DNA of 26,276 nucleotides from Clostridiaceae bacterium (GTDB taxonomy: Bacteria > Bacillota > Clostridia > Lachnospirales > Lachnospiraceae), in contig JAGZXV010000060.1 of assembly GCA_018378255.1 (NCBI GenBank), forward strand, positions 1-26,276, read 5' to 3'. Within the stretch, counting starts at the first letter, position 1; the number at the start of each line of letters is the position of its first letter. Made by a program: the position numbers and the translations under genes. Positions 1-8,070 of this stretch are shown piece after piece. The notes under the pieces are model-generated. The model was given only the letters and a program-made list of their open reading frames with translations. It was not told the origin of the DNA and made no database searches.

Positions 1-488
1 CTATTTTAGAGGTGGGAACGGCTGTGGGGTATTCTGCCCTTCTGATGAGCCGCGTGATGCCAAAGGACTGCCATATCACCACCATAGAAAAATATGAACC
101 CAGAATACCAATTGCCAAAGAGAATTTTAAGAAGGCCGGAGAGGAAGGACGGATCACCCTGTTGGAAGGGGATGCGGAGGAGATTTTAAACCGGCTTAAA
201 GGGCCTTTTGATTTTATATTCATGGATGCGGCCAAAGGCCAGTATATCCATTGGCTGCCTTCTATTCTAAGGCTTCTTTCCGAGGGCGGAATCCTGTTTT
301 CCGACAATGTGCTCCAGGATGGAGATATTGTGGAATCCAGATACGCGGTGGAGAGACGAAACCGGACGATCCACAGCCGGATGAGAGAGTATCTGTATAC
401 ATTAACGCATATGGAAGAGCTGGAAACTTCGGTGATACCGATTGGGGACGGGGTTACCATCAGCGTTTTAAAAAAACAGGTTGAATGA
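1..488 (+). CDS. trmR: SAM-dependent O-methyltransferase, TrmR-like (tRNA 5-hydroxyuridine methyltransferase), 5' truncated
   Basis: The reading frame is open from the first base (frame begins at position 3), so the true start lies before the window. The first visible residues, ILEVGTAVGYSA, are SAM-binding motif I of the class I catechol-O-methyltransferase-like family. An FDFIFMDAAKGQY stretch near 210-245 carries the acidic metal/substrate motif, and an SDNVLQDG motif follows near 300. In Bacillus subtilis the homologue YrrM/TrmR methylates 5-hydroxyuridine at tRNA position 34 to 5-methoxyuridine and sits beside the U32 proteins YrrN/YrrO (TrhP). The same neighbour follows here after 9 bp, with GAGGAA as its ribosome site, so co-transcription is likely. 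The specific TrmR assignment rests mostly on this synteny; the family-level call of O-methyltransferase is firm. Confidence 0.8.
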   Translation, partial: ILEVGTAVGYSALLMSRVMPKDCHITTIEKYEPRIPIAKENFKKAGEEGRITLLEGDAEEILNRLKGPFDFIFMDAAKGQYIHWLPSILRLLSEGGILFSDNVLQDGDIVESRYAVERRNRTIHSRMREYLYTLTHMEELETSVIPIGDGVTISVLKKQVE

Positions 489-497
489 GAGGAACAC

Positions 498-1727
498 ATG
501 AGAAAGACTGAATTATTGATACCGGCCGGAAGCCTGGATGTACTCAAAACCGCTGTGATTTACGGAGCGGATGCCGTTTATCTGGGCGGTGAAGCGTTCG
601 GACTTCGTGCTAAGGCCAAGAATTTTACCAATGAAGAGATTAAAGAGGGAATTGCCTTTGCCCATGAAAATGGGGTAAAGGTTTATATAACTGCCAATAT
701 TCTGGCCCATAATGAGGATCTGTCCGGAGTGGAGGCTTATTTTGAAGAGCTGAAGGAGATACGTCCCGATGCGCTGATCATTTCGGATCCGGGCGTTTTC
801 ATGATCGCGAAAAAGGTGCTGCCCGATATGGAAATCCATATCAGCACCCAGGCCAACAATACCAACTACGGAACTTACCGGTTCTGGTATCAGCAGGGGG
901 CAAAAAGGGTGGTTACGGCCAGGGAATTATCTCTTGCGGAGATTAAGGAGATCAGGAGCCATATCCCTGAGGATATGGAGATTGAGAGCTTCATTCATGG
1001 GGCGATGTGCATCTCCTATTCAGGACGGTGCCTTCTCAGCAATTTCTTTACGGGAAGGGATGCTAACCAGGGCGCCTGCACCCATCCGTGCCGCTGGAAA
1101 TACAGCATTGTGGAAGAGACCAGACCGGGCGAATATATGCCCGTGTATGAGAATGAGCGGGGGACCTATATCTTTAATTCCAAGGACCTGTGCATGATTG
1201 AGCATATTCCGGAGATGATCGATGCCGGGATCGACAGCTTTAAGATCGAAGGGCGGATGAAAACCGCGTTGTATGTGGCAACGGTTGCCAGAACTTACCG
1301 GAAAGCCATTGACGATTATCAGAAGGACCCAAAACTCTATGAGGCCAATATGGAATGGTATAAGTCGGAGATCGGTAAATGCACCTACCGGGAATTTACC
1401 ACAGGCTTTTACTTTGGAAAACCTGATTCCACAACCCAGATTTATGACAACAATACCTATGTGAAGAATTATACTTATCTTGGAACTGCGGAAATATCCG
1501 ACAGACAGGGATTGGTTAAGATCGAGCAGAAGAATAAGTTCTCTGTGGGCGAAGAAATCGAAATCATGAAGCCGGATGGCAGCAATGTCCCTGTGATTGT
1601 GAAAGCGATCTATGATGAAGAAGGAAATCAGCAGGAGAGCGCGCCTCATCCTAAGCAGATCTTGTATGTGGATTTGGGAACGGATGTGAGCCCATATGAT
1701 ATCCTGAGGCGGAGCGAGATGGAATAG
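498..1727 (+). CDS. trhP: Peptidase U32 family protein, TrhP-like tRNA hydroxylase
   Basis: This 409-residue protein has the U32 family start (ELLIPAGSLDVLKTAV, then GADAVYLGG) and the HISTQANNTN strand near 114-123. The family signature around 166-200 contains Cys171, Cys178 and Cys194, with Cys198 beside it, and Cys232 lies in SKDLC. By analogy with UbiU and related U32 proteins, Cys171, 178, 194 and 232 probably hold a [4Fe-4S] cluster. Members once called collagenase-like proteases are now known to include TrhP, which hydroxylates tRNA wobble uridine to ho5U using prephenate. Location directly after a TrmR-like methyltransferase supports that role: TrhP makes the hydroxyl group that TrmR methylates. 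Only one U32 gene is present, where B. subtilis has two (yrrN and yrrO). The gene ends at a strong terminator. Confidence 0.85.
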   Translation: MRKTELLIPAGSLDVLKTAVIYGADAVYLGGEAFGLRAKAKNFTNEEIKEGIAFAHENGVKVYITANILAHNEDLSGVEAYFEELKEIRPDALIISDPGVFMIAKKVLPDMEIHISTQANNTNYGTYRFWYQQGAKRVVTARELSLAEIKEIRSHIPEDMEIESFIHGAMCISYSGRCLLSNFFTGRDANQGACTHPCRWKYSIVEETRPGEYMPVYENERGTYIFNSKDLCMIEHIPEMIDAGIDSFKIEGRMKTALYVATVARTYRKAIDDYQKDPKLYEANMEWYKSEIGKCTYREFTTGFYFGKPDSTTQIYDNNTYVKNYTYLGTAEISDRQGLVKIEQKNKFSVGEEIEIMKPDGSNVPVIVKAIYDEEGNQQESAPHPKQILYVDLGTDVSPYDILRRSEME

Positions 1728-1748
1728 AGGGAAGGAATTTACATGAAG

Positions 1749-1783
1749 CGTGAAGGGATTTTCAGAAATCCCTTCACGTTTTA
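1749..1783 (+). terminator. Rho-independent terminator after trhP
   Basis: A perfect 13-bp stem (1749-1761 with 1766-1778) has a TCAG tetraloop and is followed by TTTTA. It closes the trmR-trhP unit. Confidence 0.88.
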
Positions 1784-1801
1784 TGTTAAATCCTGTATAA
1801 T
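1773..1801 (+). promoter_or_regulatory. Probable sigma-A promoter for the DUF218 gene
   Basis: A perfect TATAAT at 1796-1801 lies 17 bp after TTCACG (1773-1778), which matches TTGACA at four of six positions. The -35 lies inside the descending arm of the upstream terminator, so termination and initiation share sequence. Inferred by consensus only. Confidence 0.6.
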
Positions 1802-1831
1802 ACCTGAAAGAGAACGAACTTATGGAGGTGA

Positions 1832-2665
1832 ATGCCTGTGCTCGTATGGATTTTAGGAATTGGCGCAGTGATCTGCGTGGTCTATTATTTTATCATCATC
1901 ATTTATTCCGGAATTGCAACCTCGTTTGCATTTATCTGGCTGTTTTTTGCGGCGAGTCTCGGATTTTTAGCTTATGGGGAACACTATTACAGGCTGAATC
2001 CCAAGCGGGTGCCGCTTTGGCTGCCGGTGTCGGTCACCACATTTTGTCTGGCCGGGTTAGTGATCTTTGCGGTGGTGGAGGTTTTGGTATTCACCGGTGT
2101 TGCCGGGAGCACCAAGGAGAATCTGGATTACGTGATTGTTTTAGGGGCGAAAGTAAAACCGGACGGGATCAGCAATTCTTTAAAGAAACGGCTGGATAAG
2201 GCGATTGAGTATGCGGAGCAGAATCCGGATACGGTTCTGGTTTTATCCGGAGGACAGGGAAGCGATGAACCGGCCAGCGAAGCGGAAGTGATGTACGCAT
2301 ATCTCCAGTATAATGGAGTGGATCCTGAACATATGGTTATGGAGGACAGGTCCACCAGCACTCTGGAAAATATTGCGTACAGCAAGGTCTTAATCGATCA
2401 TCTCCAGGAAGAAAAAAGGAAGGAAGCCATGAAACACCGCCCGCCGGTGGATCCGGGCAAGGTGGAGATAGCAGAGGAAAAGCCGTTGGAAATCGGCATA
2501 CTGACCAGCAATTTCCATGTGTTCAGAGCCCAGCAGATCGCAAAAAAATGGGGCATCACCCATGTGAGCGGTATCGCATCAGGATCTGATCCGGTTTTAT
2601 TCGTCCATCTTTGTGTCAGAGAGTGTCTGGCGATATTAAAAGATAAATTAGTGGGCAACATGTAA
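1832..2665 (+). CDS. DUF218 (YdcF/ElyC/SanA-like) membrane protein
   Basis: The first ~95 residues form about three hydrophobic membrane segments. A DUF218 domain follows, with LDYVIVLGAKVKPDG near 100, VLVLSGGQGSDEPASEAEVM near 132-151, EDRSTSTLENI, and a late TSNFHVFRA segment. Family members (YdcF, SanA, ElyC) are linked to envelope biogenesis, but the biochemical activity is unresolved. A charged, proline-containing insert (about 190-215) separates the conserved blocks. The start is ambiguous: GGAGG at 1824-1828 lies only 3 nt from ATG 1832 but 9 nt from GTG 1838, so the protein may begin two codons later. It has its own promoter and is followed 41 bp later by the M16 peptidase, so the two may be co-transcribed. 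Confidence 0.85.
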   Translation: MPVLVWILGIGAVICVVYYFIIIIYSGIATSFAFIWLFFAASLGFLAYGEHYYRLNPKRVPLWLPVSVTTFCLAGLVIFAVVEVLVFTGVAGSTKENLDYVIVLGAKVKPDGISNSLKKRLDKAIEYAEQNPDTVLVLSGGQGSDEPASEAEVMYAYLQYNGVDPEHMVMEDRSTSTLENIAYSKVLIDHLQEEKRKEAMKHRPPVDPGKVEIAEEKPLEIGILTSNFHVFRAQQIAKKWGITHVSGIASGSDPVLFVHLCVRECLAILKDKLVGNM

Positions 2666-2706
2666 TTAGGTGAATTGAATAAAAAGCAGTAAAGAGAGGC
2701 ATGTGA

Positions 2707-5628
2707 ATGAATAAGTTAGAAGAATTAACAACTTACCGTTTATTGGAAACCAGAAGGTTAGAAGAGATCAATTCCACAGGCATGATACTGGAGCACATAA
2801 AAAGCGGCGCCCGGTTATTTCTGATCTCTAATGAGGATGAGAATAAAGTCTTTAATATCGGATTTAGGACTCCGCCGTCCGACAGCACAGGAGTTCCCCA
2901 TATTTTAGAGCACAGCGTGCTCTGCGGATCGGCCAAATTTTCCGTTAAAGATCCGTTTGTGGAGCTGGTGAAAGGATCTTTAAATACCTTTTTAAATGCC
3001 ATGACCTATCCTGACAAGACGGTTTATCCGGTGGCCAGCTGTAATGATAAGGATTTCCAGAATTTGATGGATGTCTATATGGATGCAGTGCTTCATCCCA
3101 ATATTTATAAAGAAGAAAAGATCTTTATGCAGGAGGGATGGCATTATGAATTGGAGGATACGGATCAGCCGTTGATTTATAACGGAGTTGTATATAATGA
3201 GATGAAGGGGGCATTTTCTTCACCGGAAAGCGTGCTGGACCGGTATACCAGAAAAGTTTTGTTCCCCGACACCTGTTATGGATTTGAATCAGGGGGAGAT
3301 CCCTCGGAAATTCCCAATTTGACGTATGAAGAATTCCTGGATTTTCATAGAAAATACTATCATCCGTCAAACAGCTATATCTACCTCTACGGAAACATGG
3401 ATATGGCGGAAAAGCTGGAATGGCTGGATCAGGAGTATTTGAGCCACTACGATAAGATGGAAATCGATTCGGAGATCAGGATGCAGAAACCGTTTGAAAA
3501 ACCGGTGGAGGAAACTATTTTCTATTCCATTACGGACGGAGAATCGGAAGAACAGGCGACTTATCTGTCTGTCAGCGATGTTGTGGGAACGGATTTGGAC
3601 CCCAAGCTCTATATCGCGTTTCAGATTCTGGAATACACGCTGATCGATGCGCCGGGAGCTCCTCTTAAACAGGCTCTTTTAGACGCAGGTATCGGGCAGG
3701 ATATATTGGGCGGATATGACAGCGGTATATTACAGCCTTACTTTTCCGTCATTGCAAAAAATGCGGAAAGGGAGCAGAAGGGCGAATTCCTGGCTGTTTT
3801 AAAAGGTACACTGCGCAAGCTGGCGGACCAGGGGATTGACAGAAAGATATTGAAAGCCGGACTCAATTATTACGAATTCCGTTACCGGGAAGCAGATTAC
3901 GGTTCCGCACCCAGCGGTTTGATGTATGGGCTTCAATGCCTGGACAGCTGGCTCTACGATGGCGATCCCATGATGCATCTGGAGTATCAGGACACCTTTG
4001 AATATTTGAAAAAAGTGGTGGATGAAGGTTATTTTGAAGATTTAATCCGCCAATATCTGCTGGATAATCCATTTGAGGCGTTGATCGCCGTCTGTCCTAA
4101 GAAAAATATGACGGCAGAAGAGGAACTCAAATTGTCTGAGAAAATGGCGGCTTACAAAGCTTCTTTATCAAAGGATGAAATGGACCGTCTAATAAAGCAG
4201 ACAAAAGAATTAAAACTCTATCAGGAAACACCGTCCACCCAGGAAGAACTGTCCGTCATCCCTCTGCTTTCCAGGGAAGATATCGGCAGGGAGCCGGAAA
4301 AACTGATTTGGGAAGAAAAAGAGGTGGATGGAGTCAAGGTAATCCACCATGAAATGTTCACATCGGAGATCGGATATTTAAGGATTTTGTTCAATACAAA
4401 CCGTGTGCCTGTAGAAGATCTGCCTTATGTCGGGCTGTTAAAATCAGTTTTGGGTTATGTGGATACGGAACATTATAATTATACGGATCTTTCCAGTGAA
4501 ATCTATTTAAACAGCGGCGGGATCAGCTTTTCAGTCACCTCCTATCCGAATCTGAAAGATCCGGAGAATTTCTTTGGCGTTTTTCAGGCCAGCGCTAAAG
4601 TGATGTATGATAAGCTGGAATTTGGATTTGATATGATTAAGGAAATTCTGCTGAATTCCAGGCTGGGCGATGAAAAACGGCTGGGTGAGATTCTGGGAGA
4701 ATGTAAATCCAGAGCCAAGATGAAGCTGGAGGGAAGTTTCCATTCGGCGGCAGTGGCGAGAGCTACGTCCTATTTCTCACCGGTTTCTTCCTTTAATGAT
4801 ATAACCGGCGGCGTGGGATATTATGAATTTTTGGAGCGCACCGTAAAAGAATATGAGAACAATAAGAAAGCGCTGATCAAAAAACTGGAAGAAGTGGCCC
4901 AAAAGCTGTTTACTTCGGATAATATGCTGATCAGCTATACGGCGGATGAAACAGGATATTCCTATCTGCCGAAGGCAGTGCAGAAGTTAAAGAACAGCCT
5001 GCCTGAGGGAAATGGAACCACGTATCCATATAGATTTCCGGCAGGCAATAAAAACGAAGGCTTTACAACCGCCTCCCAGGTCAATTATGTGGCCCGGTGC
5101 GGCAGTTTCCGCGGCAAATACGCCTATACGGGAGCCCTTAGAATTTTAAAAGTGATTTTAAGCTATGATTATCTTTGGATCAATCTGCGCGTAAAAGGCG
5201 GAGCCTATGGCTGCATGAGCGGTTTCGGGCGTTCCGGGGAAGGATATCTGGTTTCCTACCGGGATCCGAATTTAAAAGAGACGAACGGTATCTATGAGGG
5301 AATACCGGAATACCTGGAAAATTTGGATATTGACGAACGGGATATGACCAAATATGTGATCGGTACGATCAGCGATCTGGATATCCCCTATCCGCCTTCC
5401 AGCAAAGGCTCCAGAGGGCTGTCCGCCTATCTTTCAGGCGTGACTCCGGAGATGATGAGGGAAGAAAGAACACAGATTCTGGATGCAGACCAGGAAGATA
5501 TCAGAAAACTGGCCGGGCTTGTTAAGGCTGTGCTGGATACAAAAAGCCTGTGCGTAATCGGAAACAAAGATAAAATAGAAGCTGAGAGAACGTTATTTAA
5601 AGAGGTGAAAAATCTCTATCATTCATAA
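2707..5628 (+). CDS. M16C family zinc metallopeptidase (presequence protease/Cym1-like)
   Basis: This full-length 973-residue protein has the inverted zinc motif HILEH (His65, Glu68, His69) and the distal zinc ligand Glu165 in VVYNEMKGAF, both diagnostic of pitrilysin-type M16 enzymes. Length and the PHILEHSVLCGS context match subfamily M16C, in which two catalytic-type and two inactive domains form a closed chamber that degrades short unstructured peptides. The C-terminal half carries the RVKGGAYGC segment typical of the inactive partner domain. No signal peptide is visible, so it should act in the cytoplasm. It sits 41 bp after the DUF218 gene and 30 bp before era, with no terminator between. 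Its exact peptide substrates cannot be inferred. Confidence 0.93.
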   Translation: MNKLEELTTYRLLETRRLEEINSTGMILEHIKSGARLFLISNEDENKVFNIGFRTPPSDSTGVPHILEHSVLCGSAKFSVKDPFVELVKGSLNTFLNAMTYPDKTVYPVASCNDKDFQNLMDVYMDAVLHPNIYKEEKIFMQEGWHYELEDTDQPLIYNGVVYNEMKGAFSSPESVLDRYTRKVLFPDTCYGFESGGDPSEIPNLTYEEFLDFHRKYYHPSNSYIYLYGNMDMAEKLEWLDQEYLSHYDKMEIDSEIRMQKPFEKPVEETIFYSITDGESEEQATYLSVSDVVGTDLDPKLYIAFQILEYTLIDAPGAPLKQALLDAGIGQDILGGYDSGILQPYFSVIAKNAEREQKGEFLAVLKGTLRKLADQGIDRKILKAGLNYYEFRYREADYGSAPSGLMYGLQCLDSWLYDGDPMMHLEYQDTFEYLKKVVDEGYFEDLIRQYLLDNPFEALIAVCPKKNMTAEEELKLSEKMAAYKASLSKDEMDRLIKQTKELKLYQETPSTQEELSVIPLLSREDIGREPEKLIWEEKEVDGVKVIHHEMFTSEIGYLRILFNTNRVPVEDLPYVGLLKSVLGYVDTEHYNYTDLSSEIYLNSGGISFSVTSYPNLKDPENFFGVFQASAKVMYDKLEFGFDMIKEILLNSRLGDEKRLGEILGECKSRAKMKLEGSFHSAAVARATSYFSPVSSFNDITGGVGYYEFLERTVKEYENNKKALIKKLEEVAQKLFTSDNMLISYTADETGYSYLPKAVQKLKNSLPEGNGTTYPYRFPAGNKNEGFTTASQVNYVARCGSFRGKYAYTGALRILKVILSYDYLWINLRVKGGAYGCMSGFGRSGEGYLVSYRDPNLKETNGIYEGIPEYLENLDIDERDMTKYVIGTISDLDIPYPPSSKGSRGLSAYLSGVTPEMMREERTQILDADQEDIRKLAGLVKAVLDTKSLCVIGNKDKIEAERTLFKEVKNLYHS

Positions 5629-5658
5629 GCTTTATAAAAATACAGATCGGGGTAAGGA

Positions 5659-6564
5659 ATGGAAAACAATTTAAAATCAGGTTTTGTAACATTAATAGGA
5701 AGGCCGAATGTGGGAAAATCCACGCTGATGAACCATTTAATCGGGCAGAAGATCGCCATCACATCGGATAAGCCTCAGACCACCAGGAACAGGATACAGA
5801 CGGTCTATACGGATGAAAGGGGCCAGATCATATTCCTGGACACTCCTGGCATCCACAAAGCGAAAAACAAGCTGGGCGAATATATGGTAAATGTGGCGGA
5901 GCACACGCTGAAGGAAGTGGATCTGATCCTGTGGCTGGTGGAGCCCACCACATTTATCGGAGCAGGAGAACGCCATATTGCGGAACAGCTGAAAAAGGTG
6001 AATACGCCTGTAATACTGGTTATTAACAAGATTGACACGGTAAAGAAACAGGAAGAGATCCTCACATTTATCGATACTTATAAGGATATCTGTGAGTTTG
6101 CCGAGATTGTGCCGGTGTCGGCTCTGAAGGATAAGAACACGGATCTGATGACGGAATTGATTTTCAAATATCTGCCTTACGGACCTCAGTTTTACGATGA
6201 AGATACGGTTACGGATCAGCCTATGCGGCAGATTGCCGCCGAACTGATCCGGGAAAAAGCGCTCCGCCTTTTAAATGACGAAATTCCCCATGGAATCGCT
6301 GTTACCATCGAAGTCATGAAGGAACGGGCCGACGGCATCATGGACATTGAAGCCAATATTGTCTGTGAACGGGATTCCCATAAGGGAATCATTATCGGAA
6401 AAGGCGGCAGCATGTTAAAAAAGATCGGAACTTCGGCAAGACGGGAGATCGAGGATCTTCTGGAAATGCAGGTGAATTTAAAATTATGGGTAAAGGTGCG
6501 CAAGGAGTGGCGGGACAGCGAATTATATATGAAAAACTACGGATATGATCCAAGGGATAATTAA
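5659..6564 (+). CDS. era: GTPase Era
   Basis: The 301 residues match standard Era length. The G domain shows G1 GRPNVGKS at 14-21, G2 threonines at 41-42, G3 DTPG at 61-64, G4 NKID at 123-126 and G5 SAL near 154. The C-terminal KH domain carries the GKGG loop at 247-250 within IIIGKGGSMLKKIG. Era binds the 3' end of 16S rRNA and acts in 30S subunit maturation at the membrane-cytosol interface. The start is supported by a GTAAGG-type ribosome site just upstream. Downstream recO is a common neighbour of era in Firmicutes, which supports co-transcription. Confidence 0.97.
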   Translation: MENNLKSGFVTLIGRPNVGKSTLMNHLIGQKIAITSDKPQTTRNRIQTVYTDERGQIIFLDTPGIHKAKNKLGEYMVNVAEHTLKEVDLILWLVEPTTFIGAGERHIAEQLKKVNTPVILVINKIDTVKKQEEILTFIDTYKDICEFAEIVPVSALKDKNTDLMTELIFKYLPYGPQFYDEDTVTDQPMRQIAAELIREKALRLLNDEIPHGIAVTIEVMKERADGIMDIEANIVCERDSHKGIIIGKGGSMLKKIGTSARREIEDLLEMQVNLKLWVKVRKEWRDSELYMKNYGYDPRDN

Positions 6565-6582
6565 ATGCTGATGCGGTCATCA

Positions 6583-6615
6583 GGGTGTGCTTGAAAAGAA
6601 GTTTCGAACACACCC
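6583..6615 (+). other. Hairpin in the era-recO intergenic gap
   Basis: A 14-bp stem (6583-6596 with 6602-6615), with one mismatch and one G-U pair, closes a 5-nt loop. No T tract follows, so it does not look like a terminator; an RNA-processing or attenuating structure is possible. The arm resembles the GTGTTTGAAAATT terminal repeat of the element at 25861-25985, so it may be a short relic of that repeat family. Confidence 0.5.
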
Positions 6616-6659
6616 CGGACTGCGGGCGTGCAAAATAAAGCGCGCAGATGGGAGAAAAA

Positions 6660-7316
6660 GTGAGAGATGTTGTCAAAGTGACCGGCATGGTCATTAAATC
6701 GACTCCGGTGGGTGAATTTGATAAACGTCTGGTGATTTTATCCAGGGAACGGGGAAAGATCACTGCGTTTGCCAGAGGAGCCAAACGCCCTTCCAGCATG
6801 CTGATGGCTGCCAGCCGCCCGTTTTCATTCGGGCAGTTTTCCCTTTTTGAAGGAAGAGATGCATATAACCTTCAGTCGGCGGAAATCACCAATTATTTTG
6901 CCGATCTGGCTTTTGATATGGAAGGAGCCTGCTATGGGTCATATTTTCTGGAATTGGCGGATTATTACGCCAGGGAAAATATGGATGAAACCCTGCTTCT
7001 GAAGCTGGTTTACCAGTCTTTAAGGGCTCTGTTAAAAGAGGCCATTCCCAATCCTTTGGTTCAGCGGGTATTTGAATTAAAGGCGATGGTGATTAATGGG
7101 GAGTATACAGAGCATCCGCCCCGCAGGACGGGAGATTCCGCCAATTACGCCTGGGAATTTGTAGTCGCTTCTCCAATAGAGTCATTATATACCTTTACCC
7201 TGACTGATGAAGTATTAAAGGAATTTGCATCCTGTGTGGAAGCCAATAAGGCAAAGTTCATTGACCGGACATTTCATTCTCTGGATATACTAAAAACCTT
7301 AATTAATCCGGGCTAA
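6660..7316 (+). CDS. recO: DNA repair protein RecO
   Basis: The N-terminal OB-fold pattern (KVTGMVIKSTPVGEFDKRLV, then ARGAKRPSS) and the following helical region (LELADYY, LVQRVFELKAMVINGEY) match RecO, which works with RecF and RecR to load RecA on SSB-coated single-stranded DNA. GTG at 6660 is preferred because GGAG (6651-6654) sits 5 nt upstream; ATG at 6648, four codons earlier, lacks a ribosome site. At about 218 residues it is shorter than typical RecO (~240-255). The four-cysteine zinc site of many Firmicute RecO proteins is absent: after INGEY the sequence runs EHPPRRTGDSANYAWEF with no CxxC pairs. Position after era supports the assignment. Confidence 0.88.
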   Translation: MRDVVKVTGMVIKSTPVGEFDKRLVILSRERGKITAFARGAKRPSSMLMAASRPFSFGQFSLFEGRDAYNLQSAEITNYFADLAFDMEGACYGSYFLELADYYARENMDETLLLKLVYQSLRALLKEAIPNPLVQRVFELKAMVINGEYTEHPPRRTGDSANYAWEFVVASPIESLYTFTLTDEVLKEFASCVEANKAKFIDRTFHSLDILKTLINPG

Positions 7317-7319
7317 GTA

Positions 7320-7348
7320 TTGAAAATATTTGGAAAAGAAGGTATAAT
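7320..7348 (+). promoter_or_regulatory. Strong sigma-A promoter for lipoprotein-glyQS
   Basis: TTGAAA (7320-7325), a 17-bp spacer and a perfect TATAAT (7343-7348) lie 41 bp before the lipoprotein start, immediately after the recO stop codon. No terminator separates it from recO. Confidence 0.8.
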
Positions 7349-7389
7349 CCTCACTATATGCAAAAAAATGATTCAGATAGGGGTAGTAT

Positions 7390-8049
7390 ATGAAAAAAGT
7401 AAAAATTGCACTGGCTGCGTCCGCATTAGCAGTGATCTTGGCCGCCTGCGGCGGTAAACAGGGCTCGACCAGCACATTTTCACCGGATCAGGACAGTATT
7501 TTCGTGTCCAGGGAAGGCAGTTTCTCCAGTTCGCTGGTTGAAACCTATGATTCGGCCAATTATACCCAGGAAAAATTCCAGACTTTTGTGGATGATATCG
7601 TATCCTCTTATAATGAAGGAAAAGGGGCCGGAGCCTTATCCGCCAATGCGGAGGGGCAGGCAAAGCTTCCGGTTGCTGTTAAATCCTGTATTCTGGAAGG
7701 CGGGGCTGCCAAGATTATTTTCGATTATGCCAGCGGCGCCGACCTGATTGAATTTGCAAAAGACCAGCAGGATGCGGATAATCTGGCTGAAGGGCTGGAG
7801 TTTGGAAAGGCTTCTACTTTCCTTAACCAGGGTGCGCTTATGGAAGCTGTGTTTGTAACGCCGAAGGATGGAACCAATGTCAAACCGGAAAAACTGGTAA
7901 AGGCAGGGGAGAGCAGCTGTGTGGCAGTCGATGGGGCTGTTACCATCCAGACAGAGGGAAAGATCCAGTATGTGTCGAAAGGCGTGTCCTTACAGGATGA
8001 TTTTACGGCTAAAACGCCGGAAGGAAGATCATATATCATTTTCAAATAG
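7390..8049 (+). CDS. Putative lipoprotein, function unknown
   Basis: The 219-residue protein has a short basic N-terminus, a hydrophobic core and a lipobox LAAC ending at Cys20, followed by GG and a Ser/Thr/Gly-rich linker. It should be lipid-anchored on the outer face of the membrane. The mature part is acidic, without membrane segments or cysteine motifs I recognise; it contains alternating hydrophobic stretches (AKIIFDYASGADLIEFA, KPEKLVKAGE) suggestive of a compact alpha/beta domain. It is transcribed from its own strong promoter and lies only 21 bp upstream of glyQS, so the two are probably in one transcript, although no functional link is evident. I assign no function. Confidence 0.8.
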   Translation: MKKVKIALAASALAVILAACGGKQGSTSTFSPDQDSIFVSREGSFSSSLVETYDSANYTQEKFQTFVDDIVSSYNEGKGAGALSANAEGQAKLPVAVKSCILEGGAAKIIFDYASGADLIEFAKDQQDADNLAEGLEFGKASTFLNQGALMEAVFVTPKDGTNVKPEKLVKAGESSCVAVDGAVTIQTEGKIQYVSKGVSLQDDFTAKTPEGRSYIIFK

Positions 8050-8070
8050 AAGAAAGAGGTTAAGCTGATT

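Noticed and set aside
1822..2199. An alternative frame over the DUF218 gene
   Set aside because: It overlaps the DUF218 coding sequence out of frame and has an unnatural Cys/Arg/Gly-rich composition.
7349..8070. T-box riboswitch before glyQS or its operon partner
   Set aside because: The available leader is only about 41 bp and the lipoprotein-glyQS gap is 21 bp, without specifier or T-box sequence.
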